Origin: Hyphomonas sp.
GTDB lineage: Bacteria > Pseudomonadota > Alphaproteobacteria > Caulobacterales > Hyphomonadaceae
Assembly: GCA_002700305.1 (NCBI GenBank)
Contig: PACZ01000027.1
Span: forward strand, 42,442 to 106,441
Direction of reading: 5' to 3'
DNA: 64,000 nucleotides
Shown: positions 1 through 9,444 of the stretch, in pieces
How the letters are laid out: every line of letters begins with the position of its first letter
Numbering within the stretch: position 1 is the stretch's first letter
Notes under the pieces: model-generated
What the model was told of the DNA's origin: nothing
The model's input: only the letters and a program-made list of their open reading frames with translations
Database searches by the model: none
Translations under genes and position numbers: made by a program

Positions 1-1541
1 CCTATGCGCTGAGCCTGCTGACGCGGGCCCTCCGTGCCCTGAACGAACGGGTGCGCGAAAAGCCGGAAGCGCAGGCGCTGATCCTGGATGCCATCCTTGG
101 CGGCGACGATCCGGGCCTGATCCTGCGCCGCATGAACGAGGCGGGCATTCTTGGCCGCGCCATTCCGGAATTCGGCGGCATCGTCGCGCAGACGCAGTTC
201 AACATGTACCACCACTATACGGTGGACGAGCACACGATCCGCGCGGTCGAAGCGATTGCAGAGATGGAGCATGGCCGCGACGAACAGCCGATCAAGCTGG
301 TGGGCGAACTGTTCGACCTGATCGAAAACCGCCGCGCGCTCTACCTCGCCATGCTGCTGCACGACACCGGCAAGGGGAAGGGCGACCAGCAGATCGCCGG
401 CATGAAGACCGCCCGCAAGGCGTGTGAGCGTTTGGGCCTCTCGGAAGACGAGACCGAACTCGTCGCCTGGCTCGTCGGTCACCATCTGGAAATGAGCGAG
501 ACGGCACAGAAGCGGGACATTTCCGATCCGCGCACCGTGACCAAATTCACCGAAATGGTCGGCTCGCTGGAGCGGCTGCGGCTGCTCTACATTCTGACGA
601 TTGCCGACATCAAGGCCGTCGGCCCCGGCGTATGGAACGCCTGGAAGGGCCAGCTGCTGACCGACCTGTATCACAATACCGCGGCGGCCCTGCGTGGCGG
701 GCGGACCGACGAGGCCGGCGTGCAGGCCGAACTCGAAGCCCGCGCCGAACGCCGCCAGCAGGAACTGGTCGACCGGCTCGGTACGGTTCCGCCGCTGATG
801 CTCGAAATGGAAACGGCCTACTGGACCGGCTTTGACGTCGAAGACCTCGCCTGGCATGCGCAGGCCCTGAACGGCGGCGGCGATCAGGTCCACCACCGCT
901 TGTCGCTGGAGGGCGGCGCGATGGCGCTGTTCGTCTCCGGCGCAGACCGGCCCGGCCTGTTCGCAGACCTCGCCGGGACCATCGCGCACAATGGTGCCAA
1001 CATCATCGCCGCGCAGGTCTATACCAGCCGCGAAGGCGGTATCATCGACGTGTTCATGCTGCACGACATTCAGGACAAGCCGTTCGGCAAGGACGATCCG
1101 GCCCGCCTGCAGCGGCTGGAAGTGGCCCTGCGCAAGGTGCTGGCCGGTGAGCCGGGCGACATGACCGTGCGCGAGCGGATGGGCCGGCGGCAGGCGGCCT
1201 TCCTGGTGCACCCGTCTGTCCAGATCCGCGACGACCTCTCGGCCGATCATACGGTGATCGACATTGCCGGACGCGACCGTCCGGCGCTGCTCTATGATGT
1301 GGCGAACTGCCTGGCCGATGCCGGGGTCTCGATCCATTCGGCGCATGTCGGCTCGTTCGGTGAGCGCATGTTCGATGCCTTCTATGTACAGACGGAAGAC
1401 GGCCAGAAACTGGAACAGGATGCTGCCCTGAAAGAATCCCTGCGTGAACAGCTTCTTGACGTATTGGGCCGCCATGAACCGGATGCCCCGCACACGCCGG
1501 CCCGGAAGCTGCGCCGGTCGCGGGCCGTAGACAGTTTCTGA
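1..1541 (+). CDS. glnD: PII uridylyltransferase / uridylyl-removing enzyme, C-terminal part (5' end outside window)
   Basis: GlnD adds and removes UMP on PII proteins in response to glutamine and so controls nitrogen metabolism. The reading frame is open from base 3, and about 512 residues are present of a family norm near 900, so the nucleotidyltransferase domain lies upstream. An HD domain is visible (VDEHTIRAVE, then LLHDTGKGKG). Two ACT domains follow: one from about visible residue 307 (FVSGADRPGLFADLAG) and one from about 415 (DIAGRDRPALLYDVAN). These are the usual glutamine-sensing modules. murJ starts 22 bases downstream, a gene order common in Alphaproteobacteria. The identification is secure. 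The true start cannot be seen. Confidence 0.96.
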   Translation, partial: YALSLLTRALRALNERVREKPEAQALILDAILGGDDPGLILRRMNEAGILGRAIPEFGGIVAQTQFNMYHHYTVDEHTIRAVEAIAEMEHGRDEQPIKLVGELFDLIENRRALYLAMLLHDTGKGKGDQQIAGMKTARKACERLGLSEDETELVAWLVGHHLEMSETAQKRDISDPRTVTKFTEMVGSLERLRLLYILTIADIKAVGPGVWNAWKGQLLTDLYHNTAAALRGGRTDEAGVQAELEARAERRQQELVDRLGTVPPLMLEMETAYWTGFDVEDLAWHAQALNGGGDQVHHRLSLEGGAMALFVSGADRPGLFADLAGTIAHNGANIIAAQVYTSREGGIIDVFMLHDIQDKPFGKDDPARLQRLEVALRKVLAGEPGDMTVRERMGRRQAAFLVHPSVQIRDDLSADHTVIDIAGRDRPALLYDVANCLADAGVSIHSAHVGSFGERMFDAFYVQTEDGQKLEQDAALKESLREQLLDVLGRHEPDAPHTPARKLRRSRAVDSF

Positions 1542-1563
1542 GAACCCCGGCACGACAGGCCCC

Positions 1564-3120
1564 ATGAGCATCGCCCGCAACACCCTGGTGCAATCCTCGC
1601 TGACACTGGGCAGCCGTATCCTCGGCTTTGCGCGGGATATTCTGCTGGTGGCCAAGCTTGGCGCGGGCCCCATCAACGATGCCTGGGTGACGGCGCAGCA
1701 ATTCCCGAACCTGTTCCGCCGCATCTTTGCCGAGGGCGCCTTCGCGTCCGCCTTCGTGCCGACCTATGCCCGCACGCTGGAGGCTGAAGGGCCGGAGGCC
1801 GCGCAGGCCGTGGCGCAGGAGGCGATGCGCGTCCTCTTCGCCTTTACCGCCGCGCTGACCATTCTGGCGCAGATCTTCATGCCCTGGGTGCTGCTGGTCA
1901 TCCATGGCGGGCAGGCGGACGACCATGTCCACTACAATCTGGCTGTGCTCCTGACACGGATCACCATGCCATACCTCACCTGCATGGCGCTGGCGGCGCT
2001 GCTCTCAGGCGTGCTGAATTCCGGCCAGCGATTCATCCTCTCGTCCGGTGTGCCGACGCTGCTGAACCTCTGCCTCATCCCGGCAGCGCTGGTTTCGAAC
2101 GTGCCGGAGGTCGTCTCCAAGGCCGCGGCGGTCGCCGTGCTGATCGCCGGCGTGCTTCAGGTGGCTTTGCTCTGGTGGGGCGTCCGCCGCCAGAAAGTCC
2201 GCCTCAGCCTGATTGGCTGGCCGCGCATCACGCCGGCCGTGAAGAAAGTCATGGCGCTGGCCGTGCCGGGCACAATCGCGGCGTCGGGTACGCAGATCAA
2301 CATCATCGTGAGCCAGTCACTGGCCAGTTTCGAACAGGCGGCCAAGTCGTGGCTCTACACCGCCGACCGGCTTTATCAGCTGCCGCTCGGTCTTGTGGGC
2401 GTGGCGGTCGGCGTCGCCATCCTGCCGCGCCTCAGCCGGGCTGCGCGCAGCGAAGACCATGCGGGCGGGCAGGCGACGATGGACGAGGGCATCGGCCTCG
2501 CCATGGCGCTGACGCTTCCGGCGGCGGCCGCATTGCTGGTCGCGCCGGTCTTCCTGATTGAGGCCTTCTTCGTGCGCGGGGCATTCCTTCAGTCGGATGC
2601 TGAAGCCTCCGGCGGGGCGCTGTTCCATTATGCCTGGGGCGTGCCGGCCTTCGTGCTGATCAAGGTGCTGGCACCGGCTTATTTTGCGCGGGAAGACACC
2701 AAGACGCCGATGCGTTTTGCGCTGACGTCTGTGGTTATCAATATCGTGCTGGGCGCGGGTCTGTTCTTCTGGCTCAGCCGTCAGGGCCAGCTGGGCTTTA
2801 TCGGCCTTGCCATCGCGACCTCTGTAGCCGCCTGGGTGAACGCGCTGTTGCTGGCCACCACGCTCGCGGCCCGCGGCTGGTACAGGCCGGGGCCAGTCCT
2901 CGTGTCGCGCACGGTGCGCGCCCTGATCGCCAGCGGCCTGATGGCCGGGTCTGTCTGGTTCATGGTCCACAATTTCCAGTGGCTGCGGGACAACATCATC
3001 GACTCGCGGGCGCTGGCTGCTGCAATTGTGATCCTCGCAGGCGGCCTGATTTACGCGGTTGCGGCCTTCCTGACCGGCGCGATCCGGCCCCGCGACATCA
3101 CGGGGGCCTTGCGCCGCTAG
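1564..3120 (+). CDS. murJ: lipid II flippase MurJ (MviN)
   Basis: MurJ flips lipid-linked peptidoglycan precursor across the inner membrane. The 518-residue product is hydrophobic throughout, as expected for a protein of about 14 helices. It begins with the family-typical stretch SSLTLGSRILGFARDILL, followed by RRIFAEGAFASAFVPTYAR at about residues 57-75. The length matches the family norm. The ATG is 22 bases after glnD and trpS follows 24 bases after the stop, so co-transcription is likely. Nothing is missing or truncated. Confidence 0.96.
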   Translation: MSIARNTLVQSSLTLGSRILGFARDILLVAKLGAGPINDAWVTAQQFPNLFRRIFAEGAFASAFVPTYARTLEAEGPEAAQAVAQEAMRVLFAFTAALTILAQIFMPWVLLVIHGGQADDHVHYNLAVLLTRITMPYLTCMALAALLSGVLNSGQRFILSSGVPTLLNLCLIPAALVSNVPEVVSKAAAVAVLIAGVLQVALLWWGVRRQKVRLSLIGWPRITPAVKKVMALAVPGTIAASGTQINIIVSQSLASFEQAAKSWLYTADRLYQLPLGLVGVAVGVAILPRLSRAARSEDHAGGQATMDEGIGLAMALTLPAAAALLVAPVFLIEAFFVRGAFLQSDAEASGGALFHYAWGVPAFVLIKVLAPAYFAREDTKTPMRFALTSVVINIVLGAGLFFWLSRQGQLGFIGLAIATSVAAWVNALLLATTLAARGWYRPGPVLVSRTVRALIASGLMAGSVWFMVHNFQWLRDNIIDSRALAAAIVILAGGLIYAVAAFLTGAIRPRDITGALRR

Positions 3121-3144
3121 GTAAATCGGCTACAGCGCTTGCGC

Positions 3145-4185
3145 ATGACTGACACGAACACATCCGAATACACCGGCCCCCAGCGGGTCTTCTCTGGTAT
3201 CCAGCCGACCGGTAACCTCCACCTCGGCAATTATCTCGGCGCGCTGAAGAAGTTCGTCGACCTCCAGAATGACGGCTGGGACTGTGTCTATTCGGTCGTC
3301 GACATGCACGCCATCACCATGCCGGTCGAGAAGGGTGTGCTGGCCGACCAGACCCGCCAGATCGCAGCGGCCTTCATCGCCTGCGGCATCGACCCGAAGA
3401 CATCGATCGTCTACGCCCAGTCGTCGGTACCGGCCCATGCCGAGCTGGCCTGGGTGTTCAACTGTGTCGCCCGCATGGGCTGGGTCGAGCGGATGACCCA
3501 GTTCAAGGACAAGGCGGGCAAGGATGCCGAGCGCGCTTCCGTGGGCCTCTTTACCTATCCGGTCCTGCAGGCCGCTGACATCCTGGCCTACAAGGCAACG
3601 CACGTGCCGGTGGGCGAGGATCAGAAGCAGCACCTCGAACTCAGCCGCGACATCGCCGATCGCTTCAACCGCGAATACGATGTGCCGGGCTTCTTCCCGC
3701 TGCCGGAACCGCTGATCAAGGGCCCCGGTGCGCGGATCATGAGCCTGAAGGACGGCACCAAGAAGATGTCCAAGTCTGACCCGTCAGATCTGTCGCGCAT
3801 CAACCTGGTCGACGATGCCGACCTGATCGCGAAGAAGATCAAGAAGGCCAAGACCGATCTGGAAGGCGACATGCCGTCCGAAGTGGAAGGCCTGAAAGGG
3901 CGTCCGGAAGTCGAGAACCTCGTCGGCATCTATTCCGCCGTGAGCGGCCTGACGACCGAGCAGGTGCTGGCCGAATATGGCGGCAAGGGCTTCGGCGTGT
4001 TCAAGCCGGCGCTGGCCGATGTGATGGTCGACCATCTGGCGCCGATCACCCAGCGCTATCGCGATATCCTCGCAGACCAATCCGGTATCGACGCGATCCT
4101 GAAGGACGGGGCAGAGCGGGCCGACGCCATCGCCGCGCCGATCATGGAAGAGGTGCGCCGCGCCGTTGGTTACTGGCGGCCCTGA
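3145..4185 (+). CDS. trpS: tryptophanyl-tRNA synthetase
   Basis: This enzyme charges tRNA-Trp with tryptophan. The class I signature is present as HLGN at residues 26-29 (the HIGH motif) inside [16 protein letters not shown], and KMSKS lies at 207-211. The 346-residue length is normal. The ATG at 3145 is preferred over an in-frame TTG at 3139 because it gives the usual short N-terminus. No clear ribosome-binding site precedes either. It follows murJ closely and is probably in the same transcript. Confident assignment. Confidence 0.97.
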   Translation: MTDTNTSEYTGPQRVFSGIQPTGNLHLGNYLGALKKFVDLQNDGWDCVYSVVDMHAITMPVEKGVLADQTRQIAAAFIACGIDPKTSIVYAQSSVPAHAELAWVFNCVARMGWVERMTQFKDKAGKDAERASVGLFTYPVLQAADILAYKATHVPVGEDQKQHLELSRDIADRFNREYDVPGFFPLPEPLIKGPGARIMSLKDGTKKMSKSDPSDLSRINLVDDADLIAKKIKKAKTDLEGDMPSEVEGLKGRPEVENLVGIYSAVSGLTTEQVLAEYGGKGFGVFKPALADVMVDHLAPITQRYRDILADQSGIDAILKDGAERADAIAAPIMEEVRRAVGYWRP

Positions 4186-4293
4186 GGCCTCGACCTGAAT
4201 ACCTGGCTGACGGGCGGGCGTGCCATTCCGGCACATTGACCCGTCCGGCGGCCGGGTTACGACTTGCTCATCAGTTCTGAAAGGATGTGCTCC

Positions 4294-4752
4294 ATGCTGT
4301 TCCGCGCTCTCATTCCCGCTGCTGCCGTGCTGCTCGCTGCCTGTTCCGGCCCGGCCGAAGCCCCCGCTGGCGAGTCCGTGATTGAAGTGAAGGATGCCTT
4401 CGTCATCAAGCCAGCCGCGGGCCGTGATGTCGCGGGTGGTGGCCTGATGGCCTATGTCACCGGCGCGCCGGTAGAGCTGGTCGGTGCCTCGACCGATATT
4501 GCCGACCGGGTCGAGCTGCACACGATGACGATGGAAGACGGCGTCATGCAGATGCGCCAGGTCGACAGCTTCACCGCATCCGAGGGCGATCCCATCGTGC
4601 TTCAGCGCGGTGGCAATCACCTCATGCTGTTCGGCGTCGACCCGGACATCGCAGAGGGCGACACGGTCGATCTGTCCCTCGAATTCCGTGATTCGGATGG
4701 CACCTCGCAGACCGTGGTAACCAGCGCAGAGGTCAAGGGACTCGGCGACTGA
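4294..4752 (+). CDS. PCu(A)C-type copper chaperone lipoprotein
   Basis: This is a small exported copper-binding protein of the PCu(A)C family, which hands Cu(I) to cytochrome oxidase assembly in the periplasm. The N-terminus is a lipoprotein signal with lipobox LAAC. The family's Met/His ligand set is visible: VELHTMTMEDGVMQMR, followed later by GGNHLMLFG. The product is 152 residues. The ATG at 4294 is chosen because AAGG at 4281-4284 has suitable spacing to it, while the upstream ATG at 4285 touches that AAGG. No SCO or oxidase genes lie nearby, so the partner is not shown by context. Confidence 0.85.
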   Translation: MLFRALIPAAAVLLAACSGPAEAPAGESVIEVKDAFVIKPAAGRDVAGGGLMAYVTGAPVELVGASTDIADRVELHTMTMEDGVMQMRQVDSFTASEGDPIVLQRGGNHLMLFGVDPDIAEGDTVDLSLEFRDSDGTSQTVVTSAEVKGLGD

Positions 4753-4862
4753 GTCGCTTGATCCGACTGCGGACAGCCCCGGTCTGCCTTTAGAATCAAC
4801 ATCTCCGGCGCTTCTGGCGCGGCTTTTGCGTGCAAACCCTGCAGGTTGCGGACATTTAACAG

Positions 4863-4877
4863 TTAATGACCTGTTAA
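4863..4877 (+). promoter_or_regulatory. candidate CtrA-binding box TTAA-N7-TTAA
   Basis: The sequence TTAATGACCTGTTAA is an exact match to the TTAA-N7-TTAA consensus of the cell-cycle regulator CtrA of Caulobacterales. It sits 66 bases before the DUF2333 gene. A third TTAA lies at 4856-4859, giving TTAA-N3-TTAA-N7-TTAA. CtrA itself is not in this window, so the assignment rests on the motif and the inferred lineage. Confidence 0.5.
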
Positions 4878-4943
4878 AATGCCACAATTGGAAGCATAGT
4901 GATCTGGAAGCAACACCGCGCCAGAGCCGGGGATTTGTAGAGT

Positions 4944-6005
4944 ATGGCCTTCGACAGCCGCTTGCACGCTGCCTATCTTGAAGAGGGACCAGATCCCAAC
5001 GAGGTGTCCGAAGAGCACCTGCGTGAACTGGACGAGGCTGAGCCTCACCCGATCATGGATTTCTTCCGCGGCTTCTGGCGCCGCACGATTTTCCTTTTCA
5101 AGCTGAGCCTGCTCTTCGCGCTTGTCGGCGCCTATCCGTTCTCGGTGGTGATGTCCCACAAGATCGATGATTCCGACATCGTCTTCGCCGACGGCCAGAC
5201 ATGGGCCTTTCCGGAAGCTGGCATCGCCATCACCAAGATTGCGCGCGAGCTGGAAGGGAAGGGCTGGGCCGACGACAAGCCGAACTGGCATCCCCAGGCC
5301 CGCCTGACCGCCATGCCGGCTTGGCAGGAAGCGACCGCCGACGGCCTTTCCGAATTTCCCCGCATGGCGGCTGCCGCCGTGCCGGACGAGAATGGCGAGC
5401 CGGATGCAGACCTCATCGCTGCCTCCCGCCTTCTGGATGGTATCCCGGGCGAAGACATGCGCCCCCGCATGACCGCCGCCGCCGAAGCGCTGAACCGGTT
5501 CGATTCGCGCGCCAGCCGCGGCCTGGTCAAAGTGGCCGACCGCCGGGTTCTGGCCGCTGAGGAAGCCCGCATGTTTGCCGGCTGGGCAATCGCCGACCAG
5601 GATGACCTCTCCACCCAGATCTATCAGGAACCGACCGGCTGGCCCGCCTCCAAACAGGACATCCGCGTCTTCTATGCCGCAAAGGCCCGTGCCCACATCG
5701 CCCTGCAGATGCTAAAGGCCGCCCGCCGGGCAGATCGTGACAGCCTGACCGATACCGCCACCATGGCCGCCTATGACAAGGCTGAGGCCGCCTGGACCCG
5801 CGCAGCGAAGATCCGCCCGCTGGTCGTCTCCAACCAGAAGGGCGACGGCGCCATCATGGCCAACCACCTCGCCAGCCTCGGCTTCTTCCTGCGCGATGCC
5901 CAGCGCACCTCGGAAGAGCTGGCCGAACGCCTGGAACAGCCGCTGCCGCCGTCCGAGGAAGAAGTGGCCCAGCTCGATCCGGCCGTTGCCGGCGCGGCCC
6001 AGTAA
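4944..6005 (+). CDS. DUF2333-family membrane-anchored protein
   Basis: This protein has 353 residues and unknown biochemical function. An acidic cytoplasmic N-terminus of about 45 residues leads into one transmembrane segment (about 48-68), and the rest is predicted periplasmic. The pattern WHPQARLTAMPAWQ and a C-terminal block ending GDGAIMANHLASLGFFL resemble DUF2333 proteins of other Proteobacteria by memory of that family; this was not checked by a search. It stands alone between trpS/PCu(A)C and nfu and has a candidate CtrA box 66 bases upstream, so cell-cycle-linked expression is possible (inference). Confidence 0.7.
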   Translation: MAFDSRLHAAYLEEGPDPNEVSEEHLRELDEAEPHPIMDFFRGFWRRTIFLFKLSLLFALVGAYPFSVVMSHKIDDSDIVFADGQTWAFPEAGIAITKIARELEGKGWADDKPNWHPQARLTAMPAWQEATADGLSEFPRMAAAAVPDENGEPDADLIAASRLLDGIPGEDMRPRMTAAAEALNRFDSRASRGLVKVADRRVLAAEEARMFAGWAIADQDDLSTQIYQEPTGWPASKQDIRVFYAAKARAHIALQMLKAARRADRDSLTDTATMAAYDKAEAAWTRAAKIRPLVVSNQKGDGAIMANHLASLGFFLRDAQRTSEELAERLEQPLPPSEEEVAQLDPAVAGAAQ

Positions 6006-6098
6006 GTCCAGCCGCTTAACCGTTCAGCCCTTGATACGTCCGCCCGCCCGCGCCATCTGTGGCACAGGTGAAGCTTTAGACAGAAAGGGCAGGCGGCG

Positions 6099-6677
6099 AT
6101 GTTCATCCAGACCGAACCGACTCCCAACCCCGACACGATCAAATTCCTGCCGGGACATGAAGTGGCAGGTGACCGCGGCCCGTTCGATTTCCCGGACGTG
6201 GCGAGCGCCCGCATCAGCCTTCTGGCCCGCGCCCTGTTCCAGGTCGACGGGGTGGAGCGTGTCTTCCTCGGCAATGACTTCGTGTCCATCAACAAGGCCG
6301 AAGACAAGGACTGGCGGCATGTGAAGCCGATGGTGCTGGCCGCGATCATGGATCACTACATGGCTGGCCTGCCGGTCGTGGAGGAGGGCGCCGAACCGTC
6401 CGCCTCTGCCGAGGCCGATGTGACCTATGAAGGCGAAGCGGCCGAGATCGTCGAGGAAATCCGTGAGCTGATCGAGACGCGCGTCCGCCCGGCCGTGGCG
6501 CAGGATGGCGGCGACATCATCTTCCATCGCTTCGAACCGGACACCGGCATCGTTCACCTCTCCATGCGCGGCGCCTGTGCCGGCTGCCCGTCATCGACCA
6601 TGACGCTGAAGCAGGGGATCGAGAACATGCTGAAGACCTATGTGCCGGAAGTGACGGCCGTTGAGGCCGTGCTCTGA
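6099..6677 (+). CDS. Nfu-type iron-sulfur cluster scaffold/carrier
   Basis: Nfu proteins carry or assemble Fe-S clusters for delivery to target enzymes. The 192-residue product has the Nfu N-terminal domain (MFIQTEPTPNPDTIKFLPG) and a C-terminal NifU domain. The latter has the cluster-binding CxxC at residues 160-163, within RGACAGCPSS. This is the two-domain form typical of Alphaproteobacteria and mitochondria. It precedes tsaB-rimI, a frequent neighbour pair in this class. Confident about the family; the individual client proteins are unknown. Confidence 0.93.
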   Translation: MFIQTEPTPNPDTIKFLPGHEVAGDRGPFDFPDVASARISLLARALFQVDGVERVFLGNDFVSINKAEDKDWRHVKPMVLAAIMDHYMAGLPVVEEGAEPSASAEADVTYEGEAAEIVEEIRELIETRVRPAVAQDGGDIIFHRFEPDTGIVHLSMRGACAGCPSSTMTLKQGIENMLKTYVPEVTAVEAVL

Positions 6678-6748
6678 GCGCGATCTGACCTCTTGACGGC
6701 CTGCGCGAAGACAGGCCGCATATCCTCAAAAGCAAAAGGACTACCCCG

Positions 6749-7348
6749 ATGGCCCACCCCGTGAACGACCATGCGCTGGATGTGATCTTCCGCGACGCGC
6801 GCTCCTATAATGGCTGGCGCGAGGAAGATGTGCCGGAAGTGCTGATCCGCGCGGTGTATGACCTGGCAAAGCTCGGCCCGACCAGCGCCAACAACTCCCC
6901 GGCGCGGTTTGTTTTCGTCAGTTCCGAAGAAGGCAAGGCGCGCCTTGTGCCGCTGATGTCGGAAGGCAATCGCGAGAAGACGCAGAAAGCTCCGTGGACG
7001 GTGATCATCGCCTATGACATGGAGTTCCACGAGAAGATCCCGAAACTCTTCCCGCATGCGCCGGAAGCGAAGGACTGGTTCCATCATATCAAGGAAGAGA
7101 CAGCTTTCCGGAACGGGACGCTGCAGGGCGCTTACCTGATGCTGGCCGCCCGGTCCCTCGGCCTTGATTGCGGTCCGATGTCCGGCTTCGACATGGACGC
7201 GGTGAACAAGGAATTCTTCGAAAGCCAGGATGGCGAGATGAAGAACTGGAAAGCCAACTTCATCTGCAATATCGGCCATGGCGACCGCACGACCATCTTC
7301 GACCGCTCGCCGCGCCTGTCCTTCGATGAGGCCTGCCGCGTTCTCTAG
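6749..7348 (+). CDS. nitroreductase-family malonic semialdehyde reductase (RutE/HadB-like)
   Basis: This is an FMN-dependent NAD(P)H reductase of the nitroreductase fold, 199 residues. The motifs LGPTSANNSPARFVFV and GPMSGFDMDAVN, together with the conserved end NIGHGD, match the RutE/HadB-like subgroup that reduces malonic semialdehyde to 3-hydroxypropionate. No other pyrimidine-degradation (rut) genes are nearby, so the physiological substrate is open; general aldehyde or nitro reduction is possible. The start ATG at 6749 gives the family-typical N-terminus. It is followed 12 bases later by tsaB. Confidence 0.85.
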   Translation: MAHPVNDHALDVIFRDARSYNGWREEDVPEVLIRAVYDLAKLGPTSANNSPARFVFVSSEEGKARLVPLMSEGNREKTQKAPWTVIIAYDMEFHEKIPKLFPHAPEAKDWFHHIKEETAFRNGTLQGAYLMLAARSLGLDCGPMSGFDMDAVNKEFFESQDGEMKNWKANFICNIGHGDRTTIFDRSPRLSFDEACRVL

Positions 7349-7360
7349 GCGGGCAAGACG

Positions 7361-8005
7361 ATGCTGGTTCTGGGGCTGAACACTGCTTTTACCGCCATGG
7401 ACGTGGCGCTCGTGCGCGATGGCGAGATCCTTGCCGATGCGCGTGAGGTGATGGCGCGTGGCCAGGACAAGCATCTGCCCGCTCTTGTCCAGCGCCTGCT
7501 GGACGAACAAGGCGTGACGCTAGAGCAGGTGGACCGGATCGCCGTCGTCACCGGTCCGGGCAGCTTTACGGGCATTCGTATCGGCGTCGCCTATGCGCGC
7601 GGCCTGTCGCTGGTGACGGGCGCGCCCTGTATCGGCGTGACCAGCCTTGAGGCCGCGATCCCCGCCGGCATGGAAGGCACGGTCATGGGCTGCCTTGCCG
7701 GGCAGAAACGCCCGCCGGACCAGACCTGGTGGATCCAGGGCATCAGCGAGGGGCAGGGGATTGCCGACGTGCTGGAGCTGCGCCTCGAACAGCTGCTGCC
7801 CATGCTGGAAGGCTTCCATGCGCCGATCTTCATGGACAATGCCGATGCGCTGGGCGACCTGAAAGACAAGCTAGACCTGCGCCCGCTCCGGCCCTCCGCC
7901 ATCACCGCCGCCATCAAGGGCGGGCAGTTCGATCCGGCGGCGCATCCTCCGTCCCCGGTCTATGCCCGTGATCCGGATGCCACCCTGCCGGAGCCGCGCA
8001 AGTGA
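7361..8005 (+). CDS. tsaB: tRNA threonylcarbamoyladenosine biosynthesis protein TsaB
   Basis: TsaB is the partner of TsaD/TsaE in making the t6A base in ANN-decoding tRNAs. The 214-residue product has the ASKHA-fold signature [20 protein letters not shown] at about residues 62-81 and starts [10 protein letters not shown], as TsaB does. Its stop overlaps the GTG start of rimI in a GTGA quartet at 8002-8005, indicating translational coupling. The tsaB-rimI order is widespread. Confident. Confidence 0.94.
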   Translation: MLVLGLNTAFTAMDVALVRDGEILADAREVMARGQDKHLPALVQRLLDEQGVTLEQVDRIAVVTGPGSFTGIRIGVAYARGLSLVTGAPCIGVTSLEAAIPAGMEGTVMGCLAGQKRPPDQTWWIQGISEGQGIADVLELRLEQLLPMLEGFHAPIFMDNADALGDLKDKLDLRPLRPSAITAAIKGGQFDPAAHPPSPVYARDPDATLPEPRK

Positions 8006-8457
8006 CCCATCCGGTGCTCGTCCTGCGCGCAGACGATGCGGGGCGTATGAGCCAGCTGCACATGCGCTGCTTCGACGACCCGTGGAGCGCGATGTCGTTC
8101 CGAGGCTTGCTGCTGGATACATCCGTCCTGACACTGGGTGTGGAACTGGGCGGAGACCTCGTGGCCTTCGTCATGGCGCAGACCATTGCCGGGGAAAGCG
8201 ACATTCTCACCGTCGCGACCGATCCGGACCAGCGCCGCCAAGGGCTCGCTACGACACTGATCGGCGCGCTCATCAACCGGCTGGGCGAGCGGGGCGTCTC
8301 CCGTATCACGCTGGACGTGGCCGAGGACAATGCGGCCGCCCGCGCGCTCTATCGCAGCTTTGGTTTTACAGAGGACGGCCGCCGCCCGCGCTACTACACA
8401 ACCGGGCGGGATGTGCCGGTCGATGCTGTACTGATGTCGCGGAATATGGGGCTCTGA
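8002..8457 (+). CDS. rimI: ribosomal protein S18-alanine N-acetyltransferase (RimI-like GNAT)
   Basis: This GNAT-fold acetyltransferase has 151 residues. The acetyl-CoA-binding loop is visible as [15 protein letters not shown], followed by [21 protein letters not shown], typical of RimI. The GTG start overlaps the tsaB stop by four bases. RimI acetylates the N-terminal alanine of S18; some homologues are broader protein acetyltransferases, so substrate range is less certain than family. Confidence 0.9.
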   Translation: MTHPVLVLRADDAGRMSQLHMRCFDDPWSAMSFRGLLLDTSVLTLGVELGGDLVAFVMAQTIAGESDILTVATDPDQRRQGLATTLIGALINRLGERGVSRITLDVAEDNAAARALYRSFGFTEDGRRPRYYTTGRDVPVDAVLMSRNMGL

Positions 8458-8537
8458 CCCCACACAGAAGTGATCCCTTCGCTCTATCCAAATTCCCCAG
8501 CTGCGCTACGATCGCCAGAGCAGCAGGAGGAAACGCA

Positions 8538-9422
8538 ATGGCAGACGACATCAAACCGGCAGACATCCCTCAGGGCGTTTTCGACCTGTACGATGAGTAT
8601 TGCCATGGCCATCTGTCCCGGCGGGGCTTTTTCGAGGGGCTCGGAAAGTATGCCGTTGGCGGACTAAGCGTTGCCTCGCTCGCGGCCTGCGTCATGCCCG
8701 ATTATTCGAAACAACAGACGTCCGAGAGCGACGGTGAGCTGGATGCCGAAATGGTCACTTACACCTCCCCCGATGGGGCAGGCGAGATGGCCGGCTATCT
8801 CGTACGCCCGGCGAACGGCGCTGTCCGTCCCGGCGTGCTGGTCGTGCATGAGAACCGGGGGCTCAACCCGTATATCAAGGATGTCGCCCGCCGCGCCGCG
8901 AAGGCCGGTTATGTCGCCTTTGCCCCGGATGCGCTCTATCCGCTGGGCGGTTATCCCGGCAATGATGATGACGGCCGCGCCCTGCAGGCCCAGCGCGACA
9001 GCGGGAAAATGCTGGCCGATTTCATGGCCGGGGCGGAATTCCTGCGCGACCATGAAGCAACCAATGGCAAGGTCGGCATCACCGGCTTTTGTTTCGGCGG
9101 GGCGATCACCAATCTGATGGCGGTCAGACAGCCCTGGCTCTCCTGCTCGGTGCCGTATTATGGCGGCTGGCCGAGTGCGGAGGATGCCGCGAAGCTGGAA
9201 GTGCCGCTGCAGATCCACCTCGCCGGACTGGACGACAGGGTCAATGCGGGCTGGCCAAACTATCAGGACGCGCTCAATGCCGCGGGCAAGCCATACGAGG
9301 TCTACCTCTATGAGGGCGTGAACCATGGCTTCCACAATGATACGACGTCCCGCTACGACGAAGCGGCGGCGACGCTGGCCTGGAGCCGGACGCTCGATTT
9401 CTTTGCAAAACACCTCGCCTGA
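8538..9422 (+). CDS. dienelactone hydrolase family protein with Tat/lipoprotein-type N-terminus
   Basis: This alpha/beta hydrolase of the dienelactone hydrolase family has 294 residues. Its catalytic triad appears to be Cys185 (GITGFCFGGA), Asp232 or Asp233 (LAGLDDRVNAG) and His263 (GVNHGFHND). The N-terminus carries twin arginines at 28-29 (LSRRGFFEGL), a hydrophobic stretch and a lipobox LAAC with Cys51, so export by Tat with lipid anchoring is likely. The ATG at 8538 is chosen for its strong AGGAGG site at 8525-8530; the frame is open further upstream. No aromatic-degradation genes adjoin it, so the substrate is unknown. Confidence 0.85.
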   Translation: MADDIKPADIPQGVFDLYDEYCHGHLSRRGFFEGLGKYAVGGLSVASLAACVMPDYSKQQTSESDGELDAEMVTYTSPDGAGEMAGYLVRPANGAVRPGVLVVHENRGLNPYIKDVARRAAKAGYVAFAPDALYPLGGYPGNDDDGRALQAQRDSGKMLADFMAGAEFLRDHEATNGKVGITGFCFGGAITNLMAVRQPWLSCSVPYYGGWPSAEDAAKLEVPLQIHLAGLDDRVNAGWPNYQDALNAAGKPYEVYLYEGVNHGFHNDTTSRYDEAAATLAWSRTLDFFAKHLA

Positions 9423-9444
9423 TTGCGATTTGGTCCGGGCAGGG

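Noticed and set aside
6697..6718. Hairpin CGGCCTG...CAGGCCG after the nfu gene
   Set aside because: It has a seven-bp stem but no T-run, and the next gene follows in the same direction within 31 bases. It is not supported as a terminator.
7962..8537. Upstream extension of the hydrolase frame through rimI
   Set aside because: The upstream part is a shadow of rimI with arginine/proline-rich sequence. A strong AGGAGG and a Tat-type N-terminus mark the true start at 8538.
9325..9444. Earlier start for ogt inside the hydrolase gene
   Set aside because: The extra 40 residues are arginine-rich shadow sequence of the hydrolase gene and have no counterpart in the family.
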